Source of the DNA: Lycocorax pyrrhopterus obiensis
Taxonomy: Eukaryota > Chordata > Aves > Passeriformes > Paradisaeidae
Assembly: GCA_014706295.1 (NCBI GenBank)
Contig: JACSVZ010000007.1
Coordinates: 50,854,975-50,918,974 of the forward strand
DNA: 64,000 nucleotides
Direction: 5' to 3'
Below the pieces are notes generated by a model. That model was not told the origin of the DNA, ran no database searches, and saw nothing but the letters and a program-made list of their open reading frames with translations. The translations under genes were made by a program, and so were the position numbers. Numbering within the stretch: the first letter of the stretch is position 1; each line of letters begins with the position of its first letter. Positions 23,101 through 37,508 of this stretch are shown piece by piece.

Positions 23101-26100
23101 TAGTACTTGCTCTTCCCAAAGCAATTTGTATTTTCACTCCTGGATTTAACTATCAAATTCTCCTTTGCAACTACTATTTAATAGCCACAACATCCTGAAA
23201 CATTTGAAAAAGATCACTGCAACAATCTTCCTCTTTCACCTGCCTCACACAACATGTTATGTAGATGTTTTAGGGCATTAATATTGTTTATAAGTCTTTA
23301 ACTCTATTGCAGAATATAGTATTTTAGGGAATATTCTTGAAGAAGATAGCTGCTACCTTGTCCAAGTTTTGCTATCCCTCTTTATCTTAGCTGGCCGTGA
23401 CCATTCCATGAATGTGCGTGATTCAAAGCCAGTTTGGAGTGTAAGCTAAATCTTCCTTCTCCCTTTAGATTTGTATTCCACTTCATCATTTGCAGACCCA
23501 CATCTTGAATAGGGACTTTTCTTGCTGTCGTAATATAACTAATGGTAATCTTGAGGAGGTAGGTGTGATCCAGTATGAGAAAGGGTATCTTAATCTTGCC
23601 CTCTCGTGGTAAAGTACATTAAATCCAGGATTTAAAAAGTAGACTAAGCATTGATGGGATTAAATGTATTACATATCTTTATGGAAGACACATTTATTCT
23701 TTAGTGTTAAGTGCTAAGTCCCGTGTTGAACTAAATCCAAAAATGAGACGTAGATTCTGGCATATCTTAAAATGTCGAACCAGATCTCTTGGTTTTTGCT
23801 TTGATGTGGCAATATTCTTTTAGGGCCTGAACAACATCTTGGGTAGAGGTGAAAATGTAACACAGACCCTTTTAATTTCATGGTGTTATTTATAACAATT
23901 ATCTAAATCAAATTAGAAGTAAATGGCTACTAATCTTTGTGTGTATGTGTATGTGTGCCCAACAATTCCTAAATGCCACTAGGAAATGAGAGTTATTTTG
24001 ATATTAAAATGATTACTACCATTTTTTTAATAAACTGATGCGACTTTAGAAGTCTGTCCCTGATATCTTTCATGATTTAGACATCACACAAGCTGTAATT
24101 GTGCTATTAAAGGAAAGAGAGCTAATCTTTTTGCATTTGAAGTAAGCCCTCATCATCAGACCCGACAAAGCCAGACAGATCAAAAAAGAGTAAAAAAGAG
24201 CATTTAAGGAAATTAGTACAAGTGTCAGTTAAAAGGTAAAAATTAATGCACTTATTATTGAAATACAGTTGAAACCTGCGTTCTTTTCATTTCTTTGATA
24301 TTGCTAAAGCATAAAACATTCAATTAACTTTCCATTGTGTTTGCGAGGTAGCAGGGAAAGGCAAACCATTGTCAGTGAAGTGTTAGGTGTGTAGGTGGTG
24401 TGTGCAAGGCAAAAATGATTAGATACGAGAGGAGGGTAGAGCAAAGGCTTTTAGTTTGCAGTCGACAAAGACAGTGAACTCCTCTAGTGTGTTCCAGAAC
24501 AATGTTCTTGCGTGTATACTTCTTTTCCTAAAGATACAGTGCTGAGCCTCTGAGAAGGTAGCATGCATTCCTTTCATCCTCACTGGGGAGTATTTCTTTT
24601 CCTGATTATTATTATCTACATCATTAAAACCTGCATGGTTTTGCACCTCTTTCCTAATAAAAAGTGAATACAGATAAATTGATAGTATTTTGGACCATTG
24701 AATAATAATACTTTGCAATATAAGTGAAATAGATACATTTAATTCATACTTACCCTCAGCCATAAATATGAATTCCCATGGCTGTATTCTTTTATTCTTT
24801 GAAAGCTGTTACTAAGAGTGTTGATTTGTAAAAACTGATTTAAGATGTTTCAAAATATATCCTTGATTTACAGCTGTTATATGTTGGCAACACTGAAGCT
24901 GCAAATAATTTGTAGTAAGTAGTAGTTTTTCCTATCCTTTGTTCTGTTTAAAGTGAAAGCAGCTTTTTTTTTTTTTCTCTCTTTTTTTAATGAGAGCACT
25001 GGAATGATGTAAAATGTATAGGTGTAAAATTAAAAAAAAAATCATCTAAACCAGGAATCTCTCTGAACCCATTCAGCTGGCTTGTTAACAAAACCTTCCT
25101 AATATATTGATGGAGATGTTTTCTCTCCCCTTCCACAATCCCTATATTTTATATGGATTTCAGTAATATTAAGACTATGCCGTAATATTCAATATGCTTT
25201 AATTAAAAGAAGTATTTGCTAATTGGCATAAAATATATGTGTGATTATTTTTCCATGTATTTATGATTTTTCAATAAGAGAACAGCTGCTAAATATTTTC
25301 TTACATGCTGATTCCACTTAATCAGCATTCTTCTTAATGGAAGCAGGAAAAGTTAGGAATTGTGTTTTACAAATGTGTTCCATGAAAACATCAGCATGAT
25401 GACAAAGTCATGCCCTTTGGGGTACAAATGAGCAGATTTACCACAAAACATTTCTATATAGATAGGAGATAAATCTTAGTTTAAAAATCCCTTGCAATAT
25501 TGAGCACCTTCTGAGCCAAATGTGTACTAGCACTTAAAGAAAATATTACCAGTTTTAACACCCAAACTCACTCGATGTTTTGATTACTATTCCTATTAAT
25601 ATGCACATGATAGAAGTTAATGCCACACTGACAGATTTAATGCTTTGTAAATGTGCTGAATTAAACTAGAAAGGTAAAAGCAGCCATTACCCTAAGACCT
25701 AAAAGAGAGACACTAATCAGCTGGCTTTTTTTCTCCTATCCTTTTTACAGATGGCTGGGAATACAGGTTTTATTTAAAATGCAAGGCTGGAAAAAGCTTA
25801 GCCACAGGAAAAAGAAAAGGTCTTGACCCTTAGATATTGATCCCGTTCTATTGATTACAAGAGATGGGGGTTGGAGGGACTTTTAAAAAATGTAATCCTA
25901 AAAAAGCCACAAAGCAGATTTGGGTAAAAACCAGACTGAGCTTTGTTATTTACAGGAATAAAGAGTTCTAGAATAAAAGATAAAGTGGGTGGCAATCAGG
26001 GCACACGTGGACTCCAGAGCGGATGTTCAGGCCTCACAGACTCAGAAGCCAAAAGACCTTGCCTTCCCTGGCAGGAGTGTTCTGTCAGTAGAGTATGCTG

Positions 26101-29100
26101 TCCATGGAAGCTGGGATCTCTGGCAAGGTCGGGATCTACATTTGCTGGTAAATTCCCTGCTATGGGCGCTAAAGCATCCTTCCTCTGCAGACAAGCTGAA
26201 CAAGAGATCAAGAAGAAAAAGAGCCCCCAGCCTGTGGCCCAGACTGTGGCCTTTTCAGAAGAAAAGGTAACAAAGTTGTATCCTTGTCTCTTGTATTAAA
26301 CTTTGGGAGTCAAGTGGAAAACTGGAAGTTTCAGGAGCAAACAGAAAGGAAGACTATTTAGTGTATTATTATCCAAAAGAGGCTTTTAAAAGGCTCTCAA
26401 AATCCTAGGGCAAGTAAGCCTATGTAGCACAACTTCTCCGAGAAGCATTAAATCTACATGAATCCTGAAGTGCCTGATTTACTTGAGCAAAAGGCTCCAT
26501 AATTCTTATTGTCAAAGAACTGAAGCATTTCTGTAGATTAGTGGGAGGAAGAACTGCTCCCTTGCAATGTGCCAAAGCCACAAAGAATTCTCTATAGATA
26601 CGTTGACAAATGGAAACATAAAATAAACACAGAAAAATGTGTAATCCCAGGCAGCAATATATATTTTAACCTAAACTACTGCTCTACTCTCGGTGTATCT
26701 ACTTAGCTTTTCCACATTGCATAGCTCAGGCTGCTGAGAGGGCTTTACCCAAGCTTTTGCTAAGAGAGCACAAACTGTGCCAAATAGTTTCTCTGCATAA
26801 GTTTCTTATAGACCTGTGGAATTCTGCAGGAAGATTCTCTTAAATATATTTAAATTACACAATATTTGTTGAAGGACTTCTAATCAACAAATTCTGACCT
26901 GCAAAATGGGCAGATGTTCTAGGACCCATCTGGTGACATGGTGTTCTCTCCTGCTGCATATAATACTCCCATTATCTTTTGTGATAATTCCCTGCAGGTA
27001 TGTTCTCTGCACAAACAAGCTTCTATCACCAACATTGCTGTTATGTGCCGTTTGATCTGTCCAGAGACGAGGTCACAAAGCGTGCACAGTTGGGAAAACA
27101 AGGGTCAAATACTCTCTTCAGGTGAGATAGAGCTAAAAATTTTGCTTATAAAATTTGTTGCAGATTTAGCAATCTGTAATAACTTTTAGAAGCAATCATG
27201 AATTTGGACAGTCAGTATTTTGATGTGACAGCCACACAGGAAATGGGCATATGTGACCTGGAGCACCATGGTGTTTTGCATGGGGTGATTGAATACTGTT
27301 AAAAAATAGGGTATCTTAGTGTCAGTAGGTAACATGGTGTATGTAACATTGCTGTGTTGCTGATTGTGACCAGCTGTCTCAGATCTCTCTCCACACCATT
27401 CCAATGTGCCACATAGAAAAAATACCTGAGAATTTCATGCTAAGTAGTCTGTTCTCATTACAGTGTGCCTTCACCATGGCTCTCATTTAATTTTTACTGT
27501 CTAAAGACAACTCTGGATAATATGTTCCCACGTAGGTATTTGGTTAGGAAGAGATCCTGAATTTTAAAAGCCACATCTCTTTCCAAATTATTTTCTTCTA
27601 GACTTTTTATTAGTTGCAGTATCATCTGCTAATTCTTGTATCAGTAGCCCACTTCTCAGTGCAGTTTTAGTGCTAACAAACAAGCAAAAAAAAATTATTG
27701 CTATAGAATCAAAGATGAAATCAAATTATTTAAAGATTATCTTTTTAATCAACATTTACTTCTGCCTGGTTTCTTCCCCATCAAAAGAAATCTATGAAAT
27801 TTTAAAAGACTCGAAATTTCCTTTACATAACAGCTAAAAAATAGGTCTTTTTTTGTGTGCTCCTATAAAATTAGAACATCCAGGACAGTTGATTTCATCA
27901 ATAATAAACCCCCTTTGCAGCAGTTAGTGACAAAAAGTGTTTCTCAAGGGAAGTAAATATTTACTTACATATTATAAACTTCCTCAGTGCTCTTTATGAA
28001 ACTCAGCAACTCATGCAACCTAAAGTGGCAAATTAGACAATGCACTGCATAATAACAGATATTAATATTTTTCTTCTACCTGTCTTTTTAAGATCTAAGA
28101 TGAGAAAAGTTTAAAAGTCATAATGTGAATTCAGGAGCTCCAGAATTGGTTTGGGCTTTACTTGCTTGTTGAGTTTTGGCTGCCTTGTCTTACCCATGTG
28201 CAGCCTGGTCTCTGTATCATAGCTGCGAAGCACATTTGCTTCAGACGTAAAACACCCCAGTCCAAAACTGTGAAGAAACTCTCCTGCCTAAGGCATCACC
28301 CTGAAGTCAGACTGGCTGAGCTGAGGGGCTGTGAAGGGACAGCTCAGGCAGCTCACACCTGGCTGGAATCATTTCCTTGCTTCAGAAGGGCATCATAGAT
28401 ATACAATCCATTAAAGGCAGCAAGGTGCTTAGACATTACACCTATCCTTGAACAGAGAAAGGAGTAGGAAGTAGGGAAATGAAAGGCTGCTGTGACAGCA
28501 GCCAAGGCTCACAAGGTATTGTTGTTAACATCAATGGCTGGGAATTAGAGGGGGCCCTCCAGCCTAGCTGTATGTCACAAGGCAGAGTGGAGTTTTTAAG
28601 GGAACCATTTCATCTTCAGAGACAATTTACGGGCCTTCTGCTGCCAGGCCCTCTTTCCGTAATCTCCCCTGAAGCCTGGCCCTGGCCATGGGTGTGTCCT
28701 CGCAGCTGTGAGCGCCAGGTGTGGATGGCAGTGCCGGGGCTCAGATGCAGTGGCAGGGAGCCCCTCTGCCCTGTCAGCACTCGAGGTCACCTGTGTCCTC
28801 CCTCCCTTTTTAAATTTATTTATCTTTTTAGTCGTGTGAGGCTGAGGTACTTCCATGTGCTCTGGATACACACAAGTTTTCAGACCTCTGCCTCAGCAAA
28901 GTTCCAGTGCAGACATCTGGGCTTCTGTGACTGAACCCTGGAAGAAAGAATCTGCATTTAAAAATCAGTAAATTAATGCCTGCAAAGATGCTGTATAAAT
29001 CTATACCTAATAAATACAGTAGAAAGCTATTAGTTTAACCATCTAGCCTCCCTTATTGCTCTGCCACCCTTATGATAATAATGATGAGTGGAGTGGCAAG

Positions 29101-31162
29101 AGAAATTGAGCCATTTTGCCTACTGAAATGCACTGGAGGAGCTGATACTTCTGTAGGAATGGGAAGAAAGAAGGTAACTTTTTCCTGTAAAAAGAAATGG
29201 GCAGGGAGTGAAGCTAGCATTTACTGTATGAATATATTATTCTAGCGAGGTTCATTATTTTCTGTTTCTCTAGGCAGGGAAAGAAGTTCTGTTTGGAGGG
29301 AGGACCAGTTAATTGGATATGTTTTCTACCTGGAAAAGGGGTAGGGCAAAAGAAATATAAATTCACTATAAAGTCAATATTAGGTAATTTTAAAAAAAAA
29401 ATAAGTGATAAAATTGAAGACAGAGAAACAAAGGAGATACTGAAGGAGAACTTACGTTTGGAGGGTTAATTCATAGAAAAGACAAAATGATACGCATGGA
29501 AGGTAAGTTCTGCAAAAGGACGGCGTTTCTGAGCTTTTTTTCTCTCCAAATACATTCAGTGCTACACACCAGAAGTGTAAACACCAAAAGAAGAGGTACA
29601 TAAAACACTATGATTTTATTAGATAGTTCTCTGCTAAAAAAAGAGTACAAGTAACCCCAACATTACAGTGACAACAGGATGTGCCTTTTGATTCTGTTGT
29701 TGTTGTTTGAGGGTACTGGCCTAAGATTTCATATCATAGCCTTGGGCCTCTCACGTCACTTACCTGTGAGGGCTGGAAATTCAAGTTCCAGGTATCCATG
29801 TATTTACAGGTATGCAGGTGCGTCTGTGCAAAGGCAGACACTCATATGCATCATATCGTGGAATCACTGTGGTCATCCCATGTCCAGGAGTTGTGGATTT
29901 GTTACAGTATTTCAGAATGTATATTTTCAATATTTAAGTGTCACCCAGAAGCTGTTCTATGTTTTCTGTTCACCCATCCTGCCCAGCCTTACAGACACAC
30001 TAATTTATGTCCTGATCCATGCTCTGGGAATTAGTGTCATGGCACTGAATAAGATTGTAAAGAAGTAATTTTTTTTTTTTTTAACCTCTGTATGTTCAAG
30101 GTACTTATCTTGTTGCATGAATATGGATGATAGTTTCCTATGAATATGGAAAAGACTAGGGAGGGATGGGTCAGTGTTTAACTGCTCTTAACCTTTCCAC
30201 CAAACTGACCTTACCAGAATATGATGCATAGGAGGGGTCGGTCATAGCTGATTTTCTGTAGAATGCCATTAGTAATTTTTTGCCACAGATGTTTGCCCTA
30301 AAGCCTTGTTTGCCACCTATATAATTATTAGAAGACTCTTATCATTGTATTTGAAATTCTAAGTTGACACTTATGTCATAGTACTATGGCACAGTATTAT
30401 GTTTAATTTCTCTTTTGTTAGTCTCATTTAATGTACTGAAGAATTATGCTCAAAAGAAGATCCCACACACTTCTTTTCCTTACTGTTAGCAGCTCTGTAT
30501 TCCTCTCCTACCTGTTAAAAACATCAATTTAATAAAAAAAAGGAAGAAAAAAGATATGTATAGGTTTGCTTGCTCAAAATATAAAGTGTGTAAACACCTC
30601 ATTTCATGTGTTTTCTGAAGGAAGTAATAAGACGTTGATATTTCCCTGATAGGTAAAACTAATAACCCCGTGGTATTACAGGATGATGATGCCAGATTAA
30701 TTGTGATTTTGTGCACTATGTCAATCCGAGCTGTTTGGCACAAATTATGTTCACTTGATCCCTGTACAGAGCAAACTGTAATTGAAAGATTATCTTCCTC
30801 CTCCACCCTGGCAGACTTGCTTGGGTGTTTTCTGCAGTGCTCCCTTTTATCCCAGAACTCATGGGTGAGGTTCCTTTGGATGAAGACTCACAGGAAGGTG
30901 TTAAATAGCAGATGACTGGGCTTACCTGAATGGAAAATCCTTATGCAGCCATGAACTGGTTATCTGTGAACAGGGTCACACAGTGGGGAACTGGAATAGG
31001 AAGATCCTTTGGGCTCTTCAGGTGATGTTTAGGCCTCCATATGGTTGTACCTATATGTTGTGAAGTCTTGAAAATTCATGTCAGCATTCAGTGCCCATGG
31101 GGAGGATGGTTTGTGTTGCTTTCCTGTAACACTGTAGACCTGAAAATGTATCATGTTCCTGG

Positions 31163-31164
<2 letters not shown>
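20186..31164. other. Long non-coding stretch without recognised genes
   Basis: Eleven kilobases of mostly AT-rich sequence. The segment at 20840-21250 is purine-rich and could be an unrecognised old repeat. T runs lie at 20694-20703 and 24965-24976. The region 25140-25650 is low in repeats and rich in ATTA/TAAT words, as conserved non-coding elements often are, but this cannot be shown from one sequence. GC is raised at 25980-26260 and 28270-28800, where chance ORFs of 118-151 codons appear. No RNA gene was recognised. Confidence 0.5.

Positions 31165-31199
<35 letters not shown>
31165..31199 (+). repeat. (TTA)n microsatellite, about 12 copies
   Basis: A perfect TTA trinucleotide run of 35 bp. 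In the sense orientation one frame reads poly-isoleucine and on the minus strand poly-asparagine, giving spurious ORFs. Confidence 0.95.
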
Positions 31200-32449
31200 T
31201 TCACGGTTTCTAGTGGAGTTTTTGGAAGCAGAGGTATGTAACATGAAGTCACAAAGAAGCAACACTATTCAGCCACTATATAAGGGGTGGGAATGAGCTT
31301 TTTCTTATTAGTTACTTTGTACTTAACTACAACTTTTGGAACAGTTGAAAACTTTCATCCACTTGCTGCAGATTGCTATCTTGATTATCTGTTCCAATTT
31401 GAAATAGTGTTATTGTGGCAAAAATCCTGGTTCACCCCTGTTCTTCATCTGTAATTCTCTAAACACTTAAGTTTTGCAACAAATTTGTCAACCTCTAGAT
31501 ATTTTGCACTCTTTTCAGTAACTGAAAACTGATGTACCACGAACATAAGCTAGTTTTCCAGAGAAGATGAGTGAGCACAGAAAGTTCTGATTGGTTTATT
31601 GGGCCCATGTGGTTAAGGTGTGCCAGTTTCTGTAGCCAAAGCAATGAAAAGGAGTGGTTAGCTGCAGATGTGTGTCTCTGCTTTCTAGCCTAATAGATGT
31701 GGTTTCCAGTTGTATTAAAGTAGCAGAATTTTATGAAAGTCTGGATTGGAACTGAAATTTGCAGATTTAGATCTACAGCAGGAATTTGTTTGCCTGTAAG
31801 CATCTATAAATATAGTGGACATAAATGGATACTTTTGGTAGCAGTGTCTTTGAAGCTGAGCCCACATATTAAAATAGTCGAGTTTTTGCAGGTTAAACTT
31901 AAGTATGGTTATATTACTATTTGCAGTAGTAGTAAGGTACTTTGCTCATCATTGTTACTTTTATTTATGCTGTGCATTTCCAAGATAATTCAATTAAGAT
32001 AATTTTGTCATTGTGTTAATTACTGTGGATATGTATTGCGTAATACAGAATCTCTTTTGAGTAAATTAAGTCCACACTGCTGAGACTACCCTCTCGTATT
32101 CCACTCAAAGGCTCTCAGTTACTACACGGTATGCAGAGTAGACATATCCACAGTTGCTATCCTGCAGAGTTTATAGTTTAAACATGCAAAACAGGTGAAG
32201 AGTAGGGAGTTTCCCATGATCTAAAATCAGTCAGGGATGATGTGCACAGGCTGCAGGATCTAGGCACTGCTCCATCCATATTTCTGTCCCTTTGGAAGAG
32301 CGGTCTAACACAGATTAAGATACTTACTCACACTTGCACAAAAAGGATTTTTTTTGTTTTTTTAAATTATTATTGTAAAGTAAATGTCAGCTATTCCATC
32401 TGCCCCTCAAAATAACCATCATTAATTAGCTGATTTATTTTAGACGTTG
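31200..32449. other. Non-coding sequence without recognised features
   Basis: AT-rich sequence; no exon, RNA gene or repeat recognised. Confidence 0.5.
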
Positions 32450-32815
32450 CAGCAGAGGTGGATTTTTAAGGATAGATTTCAAAGAAGCGAGGACAATCGC
32501 CTGACAGCTCAGTTCAGGGAGGGCACTCCATGTGTGAGGGGCAGGGTGGAGCTGTGTGTGAGAGAAGCTGACAAACAGCAGAGAAGATTGTTATTGTTGG
32601 TGGATTTGAAGGAAGAGTGTGTATATATGTGTGTTGTGTGTGTGAAAAAGAGAAAGAGAAATGCAATTAGAGACAAGAACAGACAAATAAAGAAGGGTGG
32701 AGTTTTGAAGAGCCTTGAAGCTGAGGACAAGAAGCATGAACTTGCTGTTTTGAAACCAGAAGGGATTGAAAGGGGGATGAGTGATGTGGTCAGAACACAC
32801 AAGGACTTTAACCCT
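32450..32815 (+). repeat. Old interspersed repeat, family A (copy 2, longer)
   Basis: The first 110 bp align with 16490-16600. It continues with 'gagccttgaagctgagg', 'gaaaccagaagggattg' and 'gagtgatgtggtcagaac', which follow the order of an old amniote repeat ('agggccttgtaggcc', 'gggaagccattggaggg', 'gagtgacatgatctga'). A GT/GA-rich simple repeat (32617-32662) interrupts it. A 128-codon plus-strand ORF covers the copy but is not a gene: its residues follow the repeat, and 97- and 122-codon ORFs cover it on the other strand as well. Confidence 0.6.
32617..32662 (+). repeat. GT-rich then GA-rich simple repeat
   Basis: Imperfect GTGTGTATATATGTGTG followed by GTGTGTGTG and an AGAAAG-rich tail, lying inside the old repeat. 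Confidence 0.75.
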
Positions 32816-35800
32816 CAAGGGGAAAAAAAATAAAATTAATGGTGGGCTATTTCTTGATAAGCTCAGAAAGCACAAATTGACAGAACAACCTCTGCTTCCA
32901 AAACCTTTTAGAAGCTGAACAAATTTTGAGGCAGAAAAGAGAAGAGAGATGGCATCCAAAATAGCACATTAAAAAAAAAAAAATCTGAGCAAGGGCATTT
33001 GCAGTGCTAAAGCAGAATGTTAATTGAAATCCTACTGTGCCAACAGGAACATTGGAAAGAGACCAGTCAGGATTAGACTAATTAAGATGTCTTTAAAAGA
33101 AAGGGGAAAAAAAAATCTACTGGAAAACTGAACAGGTTGGATTGTATTAAAGAGGAATTTACCAAATATACAGAGAATCCTTAAAGAATTTATAAAGTGT
33201 GTCCATCTTGCAAAACATGAATTGAAGTAGACTGGACTGTTGATACAGTTAAAGAAAAGCTGTCTTCTGAGTATCTTCGAAAGCTTATGGCTGGGAATGT
33301 GCTCCAGCACATTAGCTCCTTGTCCCCTATATTTTTGAGGAGAGATGCCAATAGCTGCTTTAAAGAAGTTGATGGCTTCTGTATAACTCATCGTAGTGGT
33401 TTTCTCTAACATAAAATACTTAAGATTCAGCGCCCCTCTTCCTTGTCATCACTTGCTCCCATTTGGCTTTGTGTGCCCGACTGTGGAAAGAGGCAAAGGG
33501 AGGTTTGTTCTTGAGCTGGAAAATGGAATTTCTGTTTTTTTTTACTAAGGTAAGGATATTGTTTAACGTGATCTTGTCACAACTGTGATAGGGAGTAGAT
33601 GTCCTTCTTTTTGAGCTATCACTACACAGTGCTGTCAGGCAGCACAAAAGTGCTTGTGTGGCACTAGAACATGAGCATAAAGATGGAGATAGTGTTTGAA
33701 CTTGCCTTTGCTAGAACCAGAATAAGGTACAGATTTTATTCTGAGACCACTGGTAGAAGCAGAGTTTGCCAGGCAGCTTCCACAACTGGAACTGATGACC
33801 CACATCCAAGCCTCGTACAGCCTTGGGAAGATATCCATTGCTCCTGGCATTACAGAGTGATAATGGCATTTGACAGAAGAAACCATGAATATTTTAATCC
33901 TTTAAAAGGAGTAAGGAGTATGTCTAGTGTTGAGTCAAGCTGTTTGAATTATTCAGTGTGAATAAGTGAGCCAATTTATTGGACCTTTTCCTTGTTCACA
34001 GATCACTCATAACCTCATCTTTCTTTCCATGGCCAGAGTTGCTTTTCTCAAGTTTTCTGCAAATAGTTTATACAAATGTCAGCCAATGGAACTTGTGATC
34101 TCTTTCCTTCAACCACTATTAGCTGTTAGCTTTGCATAATTTTCCAAATTATTGCTTTTCAATATTTGGATGGTAGGAATTTTGAAGTGGGGGAAAAAAT
34201 GAAATAGTGAATCTTGACTAAATATGTAACTGTGCAAACATTGTTCCATACAAAATTTCAAATATGTCTAATTGTGCAAAAAGCAGACATTAGCTACATA
34301 ATTAGAAGAGCAAATAAGCTCCTAACTGACAGGTGGATTTTAATGGGGTTTGAATTGTGTAATAGCCCCAACAGGAACCTTCTCAGGACTGAGGGTCCCA
34401 TGTTGGCCAGAACCACATGTGCTTAGCCCTGAAAATATCTCAGCTATCCAGGAAAGCATGGTGTCTACACTTAATGTGTTCAGTAATAATTTTAAAACCT
34501 GTCTGTGTATTTTATTGGAGCCGAACAGTTGCAGATTTGATGAAGAGTGAATATAAATGGTACTAATATGGTTAAATCAAAGAGAACTCTGAAGAGCGTT
34601 TCAGAGTCTTGATTTTATACTATGGAACTGTTGTGAGTTTTGTACTGGTGTATTTATTTATTTACCAAAGCCAGAGTCTTTCTACAAAAGTACTCTCAGT
34701 AATGATATTCTTGGGAGGTCTGCAGCTTGTCTCACATTTGTACATATGTGAGGTCAATCCAAACAAGTAAGTGAATGTAAAATCTGCGTATTGATAAAGT
34801 ACCTTTCTTAAAATCTGATATGAAACTACACAAAGTAGGAAAGCCAGAATCTTTCTAGAAAATAGCACAGAGAGTAAATCCCATTCTAAGCCATTTATCT
34901 AAGTAAAATGGAGTGTACAAGGTACTAAACTAGCCTGACAACCTGTATTTAGTGTAATGATTTATTTGCTCTTTGGCAAGCTCTAACCATTTACTATTAA
35001 CTATTGCAGAGGAAAGGTAAGGTTATTATTACCTCATAAAGTAAATAGTGATACTTAACAAAACAGAACATCTGCCCCACTTATTAAAATATTTTGACAG
35101 ATTTAAATTGGTTAACATTTAATCTCATTTGTAATTATGGGAAGCAATACTATGTGTTCTGAAGACACAAAAATAAATAAATTTTTGTGATTAGGAAACT
35201 TGTTGCACTCCAACAATAATTTTTTTTCTCAGGGTTCTTTTCTTAATCTGAAAATAATGTAGATATTACTTTGGCATTCTTGTAAATACTGAAGCTACTT
35301 GGAATTAAGCCTACTAGTTTTAGATAGCTTGAAAACCCAACCCTTATTTAGTTAACTGGCATATAGAAAAGGGAAATATAAAAACAGTTTTCTGTGCTTA
35401 GCAAGATAAGTTGATGTATGGGAATCTAAGGGGATAGGCCACAGTGTTTTCATGTTTTGAGAATAGAATCTAAGTGCTTAAGTATCAGATATTTTAAGAT
35501 TATTGGATTTTCAAAGAGAGCCTGAAATCCTTCTATTTTAATGTTTTAAGGGCTGAGGACAAAAACCGTATGCTAACCCAGTAAAAGAAAATCATTAGTT
35601 GTCTTCCAGATCTGTTATTTGGTCCAGTCCACTACATGGCCTCATGACCACAAGTGGGTTGTCCCAGAATGGGAGGCAGGAGCAGGCAGACAGGAATAGC
35701 CAGACCTTCCCTGTCTGTGATTCTTTTGATTCACACTTGATTGAAAAGTGTCTGTGACTATGACTTAAGATGGTAAATCCAGAAACTTGAGCTAGGCTGT

Positions 35801-37508
35801 GCTTTTGTAACTTAGGATAATGTACCTCTCTGGCAAACAACTCACTGCTCTGCCACCTTTCACTCACTTTTTCCACCTTTCTTTCTCCAAGCTAAATATT
35901 TTTCTTTTCTGTGTAGGGAAGTTTTTAGCAGTCAGGTATTTTTTTTCCCTCTTAATATGTTTGCACAATATTCAGCATAGCAAGGTCTGTTTCTTAGCTG
36001 AAGGTTATCAGTGTGGGACACAGACCCAAAAAATTTTAGATGCGATTTGCTGGAAGGGGAACTAGTCTGGTTTGCACCAGCTTCATCATTACGTGTGGCA
36101 GAATGTCCGAAATCTCTCTGCTCGTCAACTTTGTTTAGTATAGCACTTTTCCTACAACGTGTCAAAAGCATTTTAAAGAACAATAGCTACTGAGTTGAAT
36201 AATCAATTATAGATAATAATACAGTACAGCACAGATAGCACAAAGTGTATAATTATAGTATTTGATTTGGTTCTGTTAGAAGTCAGTGGCAATTTAACAT
36301 TCACATCATCAGGGGAAGCAGGAAGCCCACTGTGGATAAATGCTCAGCATATGGTTAGTTGTGAAGTCTGTCTCAGCTATTCAAATGTCCTGTAAAATTT
36401 CAGCTTCAGCTGGATCTTTTTGTGTTGAATCCTGTCTCGAAGATGATCTAGAGCAGTTTCAGGTAATCGTATTTTATCCTTTTTCAATTTAAGTATTGAC
36501 TTTCTGACCTCTCTGTGGGCTGTGCCTATATTTAAAATATCATCTAAGGTCTGTCAGTACAACTCGAAATATATTCGGTGGACTTTACCAGTTTTTCTAG
36601 AAAAAAATATTCACAAGTAAATTCCAATTTTCTCACAATTTCTTACATTCTTAGAAATTCATGAAAGTGGCTTTTCCTGAGGAGTCCTCCTCACCCTTTT
36701 CTTTTAACCTGAAACTTACAACTAATCCTAATATATGGAAATGTAAAATATATGGCTTAGTTGTGACTAGTCATGTGATTTTCATGGCCTTGTTTGTACT
36801 TCAGATGGATAAGTGGAGGCCTTTTTACCATCTTTCTGCTGCAAGGAAAGTGTATTTTTTAACTTGTATCTCAGTGAATTGTAGAACATAGAGGCTGAAG
36901 AACCACTGTCCCCAAACATTTGAGCTAGTAAATTTTGATTGCACGGCTACTCTGAGAAGACGTCTGGAGACTGTGTATATCTAGGTTTAAATGAATATTC
37001 ATAGAATTTTATTCATTATTCTCTCCAGACAATTAATACGTTTTCAGAGTGCAATCTGAGAGTCTTTCCCTTCTGTGTGTTCTTTGTGCTGTTCTGGCTT
37101 TTTATGTCTATTTTTGTATTCCATGTATATTTTTGTAGTCTATCTTGATTTAGTTTACATGTCCAACTTCTTTCTGTGACCTTTCTGACAAGATCTGGGG
37201 ACTAAAAACAGTAGGACCAATCATCATAAACAGGCTTAGACCCAGAAATTGTATATACTCCATCTAATTTGTCTTAATCTCCAGATTAGTCCCCCAAGTC
37301 ATGATTCCATCTTTGCCTGAATGAGGTTTTGAGTATTCCTTTCTTTGTTTTAGCCTGAAGCTAACTCAGAACCCTAAGAGATAGTTTTTTAAAAAATAAA
37401 AAACTTTATCTTTTTCATTAATTTAATTTATTCCACATACAGGTTGTGGGTTTGTTTTTTATTTTTAAATCTAGGCATAGCATAAGCATATAAGTGAATA
37501 TATTGAGT
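32816..37508. other. Non-coding sequence without recognised features
   Basis: AT-rich sequence with A runs at 32970-32982. ORFs of 60-126 codons on both strands show no family. I see no tRNA-like cloverleaf or other RNA gene. Small GC-richer stretches lie at 33420-33480 and 35630-35710. Confidence 0.5.

Noticed and set aside
28479..28934. 151-codon plus-strand ORF
   Set aside because: It lies in a locally GC-rich segment, shows no domain, and a 91-codon ORF is open on the opposite strand as well.
32447..32833. 128-codon plus-strand ORF
   Set aside because: It coincides with the old repeat of family A and its simple-repeat insert.
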